Under the pieces are notes generated by a model. It was not told the origin of the DNA and made no database searches. It saw only the letters and a program-made list of their open reading frames with translations. A stretch of DNA of 20,019 bases from positions 1 to 20,019 of the forward strand of contig CALJDJ010000033.1 of NCBI GenBank assembly GCA_938023705.1, given 5' to 3'. The position numbers and the translations under genes are program-made. Each line of letters starts with the position of its first letter. The first letter of the stretch is position 1. Below are positions 14,169-20,019 of this stretch, one piece after another. The DNA comes from an uncultured Collinsella sp. Lineage in GTDB: Bacteria > Actinomycetota > Coriobacteriia > Coriobacteriales > Coriobacteriaceae.

Positions 14169-14918
14169 TTACCCGTCCAAGACGATGCCGCCGTCGCAGT
14201 CGCCGATCTCGCCGTTCACGAAGCTGGCGAGGTCGGAAGCGAAGAACAGCACCATCTGCGCAGGCTCGCTGGCCTGGGCGGCGCGGCCCAGAGGAATACC
14301 GTTGATGATGCGCTGAGAGTTCTCGTCAGAGAGAATCGAGGTCATATCGGTAAGGGTGAGCGACGGGCACACGGCGTTGCAGCGGACGCCAAACTTGCCG
14401 CCTTCCTTGGCGACTGCCTTGGTTAGACCGTTAACACCTGCCTTGGAGCTGGCGTAGGCAGCGGTGCCAAGCAGGCCACCACCGATCTTGCCAGCAACAG
14501 AGCTCACGTTGACGATAGTGCCGGCGTGGGCCGCCTTAAAGTGCGGGTACACGGCGTTCATCATGGTAAAGGTACCGTTGAGGTTGATGTCGATGGTGCG
14601 ACGCCACTCGGTGTCATCGATCTCGTCGAACTTCTTGGTGCTGATGACGCCAGCGCAGTTGATCAGGATGTTGGTTTGCGGCAGATCGGTGAAAATCTGC
14701 TCGACGGTCTCGCGTGCCTTGGGTGCATCGGCAACATCGAGCTGATAGAACTTGTTGCCCTCGCCAAGCTCGGCCACAGCGGCCTCACCCTTGGCAGCGT
14801 TCCTTGCGATGAGCGCGACGTGTCCGCCGCCCGCAACGATACCCTTGGCAATCTCGAGGCCAATGCCCTGAGTGCCACCCGTGACAATCGCGGTCTTGCC
14901 CGTGAAGTCAAATGCCAT
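14169..14918 (-). CDS. Short-chain dehydrogenase/reductase, possibly of ketodeoxygluconate or gluconate metabolism
   Basis: A 249-residue classical SDR using NAD(P). The cofactor motif TGGTQGIG is at residues 13-20, the NCAG motif at 87-90, and the catalytic Ser-Tyr-Lys set is complete (Ser139 or Ser140, Tyr155, Lys159 in YASSK). Asn112 or Asn114 in INLNGTF would complete the tetrad. Length and motifs match 3-oxoacyl-ACP reductase (FabG), gluconate 5-dehydrogenase and the KduD dehydrogenase of pectin breakdown. The KdgT-type permease just downstream favours a sugar-acid role, but this is inference from context. The ATG at 14918 has AAGGGGG about 9 bases upstream. It is divergent from the MarR gene across 250 bp. 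Confidence 0.8.
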   Translation of the reverse strand: MAFDFTGKTAIVTGGTQGIGLEIAKGIVAGGGHVALIARNAAKGEAAVAELGEGNKFYQLDVADAPKARETVEQIFTDLPQTNILINCAGVISTKKFDEIDDTEWRRTIDINLNGTFTMMNAVYPHFKAAHAGTIVNVSSVAGKIGGGLLGTAAYASSKAGVNGLTKAVAKEGGKFGVRCNAVCPSLTLTDMTSILSDENSQRIINGIPLGRAAQASEPAQMVLFFASDLASFVNGEIGDCDGGIVLDG

Positions 14919-15032
14919 GACTCCATCCCCCTTTATATAAGGTGTCTCCTTGCGGGAAGTTGGAGCATCGCACGTGGCGATAAATGAGTCCCAGTCGTCA
15001 TGGTGGTGACAACCCCTCGCCTAACCGCGGGC

Positions 15033-15060
15033 ATAATAGTTCTTTGAAACGCTTCAGCAA
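15033..15060 (-). promoter_or_regulatory. Candidate promoter for the dehydrogenase-permease operon
   Basis: On the minus strand, TTGCTG (15060-15055) and TATTAT (15038-15033) are 16 bases apart, giving a leader of about 110 bases. The -10 matches five of six consensus bases, the -35 only three. A small palindrome, ATCGC-ACGTG-GCGAT (14967-14981), lies in the leader and could be an operator. Confidence 0.45.
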
Positions 15061-15122
15061 TTGAATTTTTTAACTCTTTATGCGCTCTTTATATTGCCCA
15101 CTGCATGAGGCCCGAATATGCG

Positions 15123-15180
15123 GGTATCATCTTTCACCGAAAATAGTTTCTAGTGTTAGGGGTTTTCGGTGGAAGATACC
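15123..15180 (+). promoter_or_regulatory. Long inverted repeat covering the MarR start codon
   Basis: The left arm (15123-15143, GGTATC...CACCGAAAA) pairs with the right arm (15163-15180, TTTTCGGTG...GATACC) over 18 positions, with one G-U pair in RNA and a 3-base bulge. The 19-base loop holds the TTAGGGG ribosome binding sequence, and the GTG start codon (15169-15171) lies in the stem. It can be read as an RNA hairpin hiding the start codon or as a spaced operator for the regulator itself. A TATCAT -10-like hexamer at 15125-15130 lies inside the left arm, and TATATT at 15090-15095 lies upstream. Confidence 0.65.
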
Positions 15181-15618
15181 GATTTCCATGAGCTTGGGCG
15201 TCAGCTCTTAACTGAGTTTGGCAGCATGCATCATCGCATTTCACGCTCTGCGGACAAAGCTCTCGGCGGCGAGATGGCTGTCATGCGCGCCCTCATGCTC
15301 GCTGGCGGTTCGCTCACGCCGAGCGAACTCGCAAATCGCGCCTGGGTCTCGAGTGCCCGCATCGCCAATATCTTACGCACTCTCGAAGCCAAGGGCTGGG
15401 TCGAGCGCGAGCACTCAAAGACCGACCGTCGTCGTGTACACGTCACGATGACCGATAAGGGATTCCAGAATCTCGAAATCAAACGTCGGGAATTCGAGGA
15501 GCGCACCGCGGCCTTCCTCGAGCAGCTCGGCGAAACAGATACCCAAGAGATGGTGCGCCTTCTAAGGCGTTTCAACGAAATTATCGACCGCAATCAAGAA
15601 AGGAGAGATGCCGAGTGA
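15169..15618 (+). CDS. MarR-family transcriptional regulator
   Basis: A 149-residue winged-helix regulator. The DNA-binding region spans roughly residues 30-100: SLTPSELANRAWVSSARIANILRTLEAKGWVERE is the helix-turn-helix followed by the wing, with the typical SKTDRRRVHVTMTDKG motif (84-99). Helices at both ends would form the dimer. MarR proteins usually repress their own operon and an adjacent exporter and let go when a small molecule or oxidant binds. The GTG start at 15169 follows AGGGG by 6 bases and lies inside an inverted repeat. The TGA stop overlaps the GTG of the exporter gene by 4 bases (GTGA), so the two are translationally coupled. The ligand is unknown. Confidence 0.9.
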   Translation: MEDTDFHELGRQLLTEFGSMHHRISRSADKALGGEMAVMRALMLAGGSLTPSELANRAWVSSARIANILRTLEAKGWVEREHSKTDRRRVHVTMTDKGFQNLEIKRREFEERTAAFLEQLGETDTQEMVRLLRRFNEIIDRNQERRDAE

Positions 15619-17981
15619 GGATTCTCAAGCTCTTTAAAAAGCATGTCCTGGCACTGTTCACAGCTATCGTACTTATCGTAATCAGCTGCAACGCCGATCT
15701 GGCACTGCCTACCTACATGAGCGACATCGTCGACGTGGGCGTACAGCAAGGCGGCATCGCCTCGCCCGTGCCCGACACCATTCGTGCCGAATCACTCGAT
15801 GACCTTGAGCTCTTTATGAGCACCAAGGACGCCAAAGCTGTGGAGGCCGTGTTTAGCAAGGCTGACAAAAACGGCATTCGAACGTACAAGGGCACCGAGG
15901 AAGAGCGTGCCGATGGCGGCAAGATTGCCGACATTATGAGCCTGCCCGAGACCGTCGTCCTTTCGCTCAACCAAGGCATCGACGCCAGCTCCATGGGCGA
16001 CATGATGGGCGCGTCCAGCGAGAAAGGCAACAGCGACGCCCAAGCCATGCCCACGCCCGAGCAAATGGCAGCGATGACGCCCGACCAGCTCGCCAAGATG
16101 CAGCAAAAGGCCGCAGCGGCGCAGAATATGCAAAAGCAGATTGATGCCGACGGCGGCAAGATCACCATGAAGAGCCTGCGTCTAGGCGTTGAAGGCGGCC
16201 TAATCGACCAAGGCAAGCTCGTCGAGGGCGCCAACGGTATGGCGGACAAAATGGGCTCCATGTCGGGCTCCATCGTGACCCAACGCGCCGTGAGCTATGT
16301 GCAGGACGAGTACAAGGCACAGGGTATCGACCCCGCCGACGTGCAGAACGCCTACCTGGGCCGCATGGCGACCACGATGTTTGGTCTGTGTCTGGTGTCG
16401 CTGGTCGCCACCATCCTGACCGGTGCCGTGGCTTCGCGCACCGCCTGCTCCATCGCCCGCGACCTGCGCCGCGAGACCTTCAACAAGGTTATGCACTTCT
16501 CGCCGGCCGAGGTGGGCAAGTTTAGCCAGGCCTCGCTCATCACCCGCTGCACCAACGACATTCAGCAGATTCAGATGGCCGCAACCCTGTTTATCCGCAT
16601 GTGCCTCATGGCGCCCGTCATGGGCATCGTCGCCGTCATGCGCGTCCTGGCCAACCACACCGGCCTGGAGTGGACCATCGCCGTGGCCATCATCGCGGTC
16701 TCGGCCGTCGTCGGCGTGCTTATGGGCCTCACCATGCCCAAGTTCAAAAAGATGCAGAGCTTTGTGGACCGCGTGAACCTTACCGCCCGCGAGCTGCTCG
16801 ACGGCCTTATGCCCATCCGCTCGTTTAACCGCGAGGAGCATGAGCTCGAGCGCTTTGACCAGGCGTCCCTCGACCTGATGACCACGCAGCTCTACACCAA
16901 CCGCGCCATGAGCTTTATGATGCCGCTCATGATGCTCGTCATGAACTGCATCACCGTGCTTATCGTCTGGTTTGGTGCGCAGGGCGTGTCCGACGGCGTG
17001 ATGCAGGTCGGCAACATGATGGCGTTTATCTCCTACACCATGCAGATCGTCATGGCGTTTATGATCCTCACCATGGTTTCGGTCATCCTGCCCCGCGCCG
17101 AGGTCGCAGCCGAGCGCGTGGAAGAGGTCATCACCTGTCCCACGAGCATCAACGACCCCGTCTCGCCCAAACTGCCCGCGGCCAACGCGCCGCGCGGTGA
17201 GCTCGCCTTCCACGACGTGAGCTTCCAGTATCCCGATGCCCACGCCGATGTCATCAGCGGTGTGAACTTCACCACGCACGCCGGCCAGATGCTCGGCATC
17301 ATCGGCTCCACGGGTTCGGGCAAGTCCACGCTTGTGCAGCTCATCCCGCGCCTGTACGACGTCACCGGCGGCAGCATTTCGCTCGACGGCATCGACGTGC
17401 GCGATATGACCCTTTCCGAGCTTCGCCGCCGCATTGGCTATATCCCGCAGCAGGGGCGTCTGTTCTCGGGCACTGTCGAGAGCAACCTCAAATTTGCCGG
17501 CGACATGGTGAGCGATGATGACATGCGCCAGGCGGCACGCATCGCACAGGCCGAGGACTTTATCGCCGAGCGCGAGGGCGGCTACGACTCCCCCATCAGC
17601 CAGGGCGGCTCCAATGTCTCGGGCGGTCAGCGCCAGCGCCTGGCCATCGCCCGCGCGTTGGCCAAAAAGCCCGAGGTCGTGGTGTTCGATGACTCGTTTA
17701 GCGCCCTCGACTACAAGACCGACGCGCGCCTGCGCGAGGAGCTTGCCAAAAACGTTACCGACGCCGCGCTCGTGGTCGTGGCCCAGCGCATCGCGACCAT
17801 CATGCACGCCGATCAGATCATCGTGCTCGACGACGGCCACGTAGTGGGCACCGGCACGCACGAGGAACTGCTGCACAACTGCCCGGCATACCTGGAGATC
17901 GCACAGTCGCAGCTTTCCGCCGAGGAGTTGGGGCTTACCCAAGAAGAGATTGAAGCCGTCATGGAAGGAGGCGAGCGCTAA
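15615..17981 (+). CDS. Heterodimeric ABC exporter subunit with degenerate ATPase site and large extracellular insertion
   Basis: A type IV ABC exporter half, 788 residues against the usual 570-620. TM1 spans about residues 10-33 and TM2 about 252-275. Between them lies an insertion of about 200 residues (46-248), rich in Met, Ala and Gln, predicted to face outward. The nucleotide domain has Walker A GSTGSGKST (564-572) and signature VSGGQ (668-672). Walker B ends FDD, with Asp693 where the catalytic Glu should be, and the switch histidine is replaced by Gln in VVAQRIATI. This is the pattern of the non-catalytic half of asymmetric exporters such as TM287/288 or BmrC/BmrD. It starts at GTG 15615, overlapping marR, and its TAA overlaps the next ATG by one base. 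Likely role: multidrug, peptide or lipid efflux. Confidence 0.92.
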   Translation: MRILKLFKKHVLALFTAIVLIVISCNADLALPTYMSDIVDVGVQQGGIASPVPDTIRAESLDDLELFMSTKDAKAVEAVFSKADKNGIRTYKGTEEERADGGKIADIMSLPETVVLSLNQGIDASSMGDMMGASSEKGNSDAQAMPTPEQMAAMTPDQLAKMQQKAAAAQNMQKQIDADGGKITMKSLRLGVEGGLIDQGKLVEGANGMADKMGSMSGSIVTQRAVSYVQDEYKAQGIDPADVQNAYLGRMATTMFGLCLVSLVATILTGAVASRTACSIARDLRRETFNKVMHFSPAEVGKFSQASLITRCTNDIQQIQMAATLFIRMCLMAPVMGIVAVMRVLANHTGLEWTIAVAIIAVSAVVGVLMGLTMPKFKKMQSFVDRVNLTARELLDGLMPIRSFNREEHELERFDQASLDLMTTQLYTNRAMSFMMPLMMLVMNCITVLIVWFGAQGVSDGVMQVGNMMAFISYTMQIVMAFMILTMVSVILPRAEVAAERVEEVITCPTSINDPVSPKLPAANAPRGELAFHDVSFQYPDAHADVISGVNFTTHAGQMLGIIGSTGSGKSTLVQLIPRLYDVTGGSISLDGIDVRDMTLSELRRRIGYIPQQGRLFSGTVESNLKFAGDMVSDDDMRQAARIAQAEDFIAEREGGYDSPISQGGSNVSGGQRQRLAIARALAKKPEVVVFDDSFSALDYKTDARLREELAKNVTDAALVVVAQRIATIMHADQIIVLDDGHVVGTGTHEELLHNCPAYLEIAQSQLSAEELGLTQEEIEAVMEGGER

Positions 17982-19837
17982 TGGCAGACGAGACCAAGAC
18001 TCAGATTCCCAAGCCCACCCGCCGGCGCGGTCCCATGGGCCGCATGGGTGGTATGGGCCGCGGCGAAAAGGCCAAGGACTTTAAGGGCACCATGAGGCAG
18101 CTGCTCGGCTATATCGGCCAGCACAAGATTGCCGTGTTTGCCGCCGTCGCCTTTGCCGTATGCTCGGTCATCTTTAACATTGTGGGGCCCAAGGTGCTCG
18201 GCCAGGTTACGACCAAGCTGTTCGAGGGCCTGGTTGCCAAGGTCAACGGTACCGGCGACGTTGACTTTGCCTGGATCGCCAAGACGCTCGGCTTTTTGCT
18301 CTGCCTGTATCTGGCAAGCTCTGTCTGCGGCCTCATCCAGGGCTGGCTCATGACCGGCGTCACGCAAAAGATTTGCTACCGCATGCGCAAGGAGATCGCC
18401 GCCAAGATCGCTGTCGTGCCGATGAGCTACTTCAACGGCCACAGCAAGGGCGACGTGCTCAGCCGCATCACCAACGATGTCGACACGCTGGGTCAGTCAC
18501 TCAACCAGAGCGTGACACAACTCATCACATCGGTGACGCAGATTATCGGCGTGCTCGTCATGATGCTGTCGATCAGTCTGCCGCTCACCGGCGTCACCGT
18601 GCTCACGCTGCCGGCTGCCGCGATTATCCTGACCGTGATGATTCACTTCTCGCAGCCGTACTTCCGCGAGCAACAGCAAGTCCTGGGCGCCGTCAACGGC
18701 ATTATCGAGGAGGACTTTGCCGGCCAGAACGTTATTCAGGTGTTCGACCGCGCCGAGGCCTCAATCGAGGAGTTCGACCGTCAAAACGACCGTCTCTTTA
18801 TTAGTGGCTGGCGCTCGCAGTTCCTATCGGGCCTGATGATGCCGCTTATGAGCTTGGTGGGCAACATGGGCTACGTGGGCGTTGTCGTGGTGGGCGCACA
18901 GCTCGCGCTGACCGGCAATGCCACGCCCGGCGACATCCAGAGCTTTATCCAGTACGTGCGCAACTTTACGCAGCCGGTGCAGCAGCTGGGCAACGTGAGC
19001 AACACGATGCAGTCGATGGCCGCTGCCACCGAGCGCGTCTTTGAGTTCCTCGCCGCGCCCGAGGAGGAGCAGAAGGCCGACGCCCAGATTCCCGAGAAGC
19101 GCCCCGGCCACGTTGAGTTTGACCATGTCAAGTTTGGCTACACGCCCGACAAGACCATCATCCACGACTTTAGCTGCGAGGCGCAGCCCGGTCAGACCAT
19201 CGCCATCGTCGGCCCCACCGGCGCCGGCAAGACCACGCTCATTAAGCTGCTGCAGCGTTTCTACGACGTGGACGGCGGTTCGCTGCGCGTCGAGGGCGTC
19301 GACGTGCGCGACTGGGACCGCGCGGCACTGCGCGGCGAGTTTGCCATGGTGCTGCAGGATACCTGGCTGTTTAACGGCACCATCCGCGAGAACATCCGCT
19401 ACGGACGTCCCGATGCGACTGACGCCGAGGTCGAGGCCGCCGCGCGCGCCGCACGCTGCGACCACTTTATCCATACGCTCGCCGGCGGTTACGACTTTAT
19501 GATCAATGAGGAGGGCACCAACCTCTCACAGGGCCAGCGCCAACTCGTGACCATCGCCCGCGCCATTTTGGCCGACCGTCCGGCGCTGATTTTGGACGAG
19601 GCGACCTCCAACGTCGATACCCGCACCGAGGAGCTTATTCAGCGCGCCATGGATGCGCTGATGCAGGGCCGCACGAGCTTTGTCATCGCGCACCGCCTGT
19701 CCACAATCCGCAACGCCGACGTAATCTTGGTGATTCGCGACGGCGACATCGTCGAGAAGGGCACACACGACGAACTGCTCGCCCAGGGCGGCTTCTACGC
19801 CGACCTGTACAACTCGCAGTTCGACGAAGCGGCGTAA
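17981..19837 (+). CDS. Heterodimeric ABC exporter subunit with canonical ATPase site
   Basis: The partner exporter half, 618 residues. A basic, Gly/Met-rich N-terminus (residues 10-30, RRRGPMGRMGGMGRG) precedes six predicted TM segments and the nucleotide domain. Walker A is GPTGAGKTT (411-419), Walker B ALILDE with catalytic Glu540, and the switch His571 is in IAHRLSTI. The signature is LSQGQ (515-519) instead of LSGGQ. So its Walker motifs plus the partner's VSGGQ make one complete site, while the partner's altered Walker B and this LSQGQ make the degenerate site. The ATG overlaps the upstream stop (TAATG), and GGAAGGAGG lies upstream. A strong terminator follows. Confidence 0.93.
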   Translation: MADETKTQIPKPTRRRGPMGRMGGMGRGEKAKDFKGTMRQLLGYIGQHKIAVFAAVAFAVCSVIFNIVGPKVLGQVTTKLFEGLVAKVNGTGDVDFAWIAKTLGFLLCLYLASSVCGLIQGWLMTGVTQKICYRMRKEIAAKIAVVPMSYFNGHSKGDVLSRITNDVDTLGQSLNQSVTQLITSVTQIIGVLVMMLSISLPLTGVTVLTLPAAAIILTVMIHFSQPYFREQQQVLGAVNGIIEEDFAGQNVIQVFDRAEASIEEFDRQNDRLFISGWRSQFLSGLMMPLMSLVGNMGYVGVVVVGAQLALTGNATPGDIQSFIQYVRNFTQPVQQLGNVSNTMQSMAAATERVFEFLAAPEEEQKADAQIPEKRPGHVEFDHVKFGYTPDKTIIHDFSCEAQPGQTIAIVGPTGAGKTTLIKLLQRFYDVDGGSLRVEGVDVRDWDRAALRGEFAMVLQDTWLFNGTIRENIRYGRPDATDAEVEAAARAARCDHFIHTLAGGYDFMINEEGTNLSQGQRQLVTIARAILADRPALILDEATSNVDTRTEELIQRAMDALMQGRTSFVIAHRLSTIRNADVILVIRDGDIVEKGTHDELLAQGGFYADLYNSQFDEAA

Positions 19838-19864
19838 AACCGGCGGCAAACAACCGCAATACCC

Positions 19865-19904
19865 AAAAAACGGGGGCGCAGGTTCATCCTGTGCCCCCGT
19901 TTTT
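19865..19904 (+). terminator. Intrinsic terminator of the MarR-exporter operon
   Basis: A 12-bp GC-rich stem with one G-U pair (CGGGGGCGCAGG at 19871-19882, CCTGTGCCCCCG at 19888-19899) has a 5-base loop, is preceded by six A and followed by five T. It lies 33 bases after the last stop codon and could work on both strands. Confidence 0.9.
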
Positions 19905-19965
19905 CGTTCTGTGGCCTCGAACCGACTCCCTGAAACCTATTTGATAGCCCCTTCCAGAGCCCGTG

Positions 19966-20019
19966 GGTGGCGCGCGCAGACGTGGTGTAAGAGCGTCCCG
20001 AGGTCCGTCGCTGCAAGTC
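19966..20019. repeat. 54-bp terminal inverted repeat, right copy (IS256-type end suspected)
   Basis: Exact inverted copy of bases 1-54. It begins GGTGGCGCGCGCAGACG and continues GTGGTGTAAGAG, resembling an IS256-family end read from outside inward. The 61 bases between the terminator and this repeat contain nothing recognisable. Confidence 0.6.

Noticed and set aside
16200..17942. A 580-codon open frame on the minus strand opposite the first exporter gene
   Set aside because: It is antisense to conserved ABC exporter motifs, His/Asp/Gly-rich and without a domain; a shadow frame.
1..20019. CRISPR array, prophage or antiphage system
   Set aside because: No regularly spaced repeats, phage structural genes, nucleases, toxin-antitoxin pairs or transposase frames were found; nearly all coding sequence belongs to metabolism or transport.

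Overview
The window is about 20 kb of high-GC Gram-positive DNA. Its gene content suggests a Coriobacteriia-type actinobacterium, most likely Collinsella or a close relative from an anaerobic gut habitat. This placement is inferred from protein character, GC content and anaerobic metabolism; no rRNA or other marker gene is present. Everything from 256 to 14918 is on the minus strand and everything from 15169 to 19837 is on the plus strand. The first and last 54 bases are perfect inverted copies of each other and resemble the terminus of an IS256-family insertion sequence. The window therefore probably spans the DNA between two IS copies and may be a whole assembly contig.

Region 1 (256-5310) is an arginine biosynthesis operon, argC-argJ-argB-argD. 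Its upstream region carries two tandem ArgR-type operator boxes exactly 21 bp apart centre to centre. A folded element ending in a T-run sits between argC and argJ. Region 2 (5311-9863) is a flavin operon: a sigma70-like promoter, an FMN riboswitch, a RibU-like ECF substrate-binding subunit, a fused two-domain ECF ATPase, an ECF T subunit, and two tandem PNPOx-fold flavoproteins. Riboflavin uptake and two candidate flavin-dependent proteins would thus share one FMN-controlled transcript.

Region 3 (10081-12834) is the most unusual part. Pyruvate formate-lyase is encoded as two proteins: a 683-residue body with the catalytic Cys-Cys pair but no glycyl-radical domain, followed by a separate 83-residue gene holding only that domain (RVSGYAV). 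Two stem-loops and a fresh ribosome binding site lie between them. Region 4 (12972-14918) pairs a short-chain dehydrogenase with a KdgT-type 2-keto-3-deoxygluconate permease, suggesting hexuronate or ketodeoxygluconate metabolism.

Region 5 (15123-19904) is a MarR-family regulator translationally coupled to a heterodimeric ABC exporter. The first exporter subunit has a large methionine-rich insertion after TM1 and a degenerate ATPase site; the second has the canonical catalytic residues. The MarR start codon lies inside an 18-pair inverted repeat. A strong intrinsic terminator closes the operon. No tRNA, rRNA, CRISPR array, complete transposase or prophage gene was seen.
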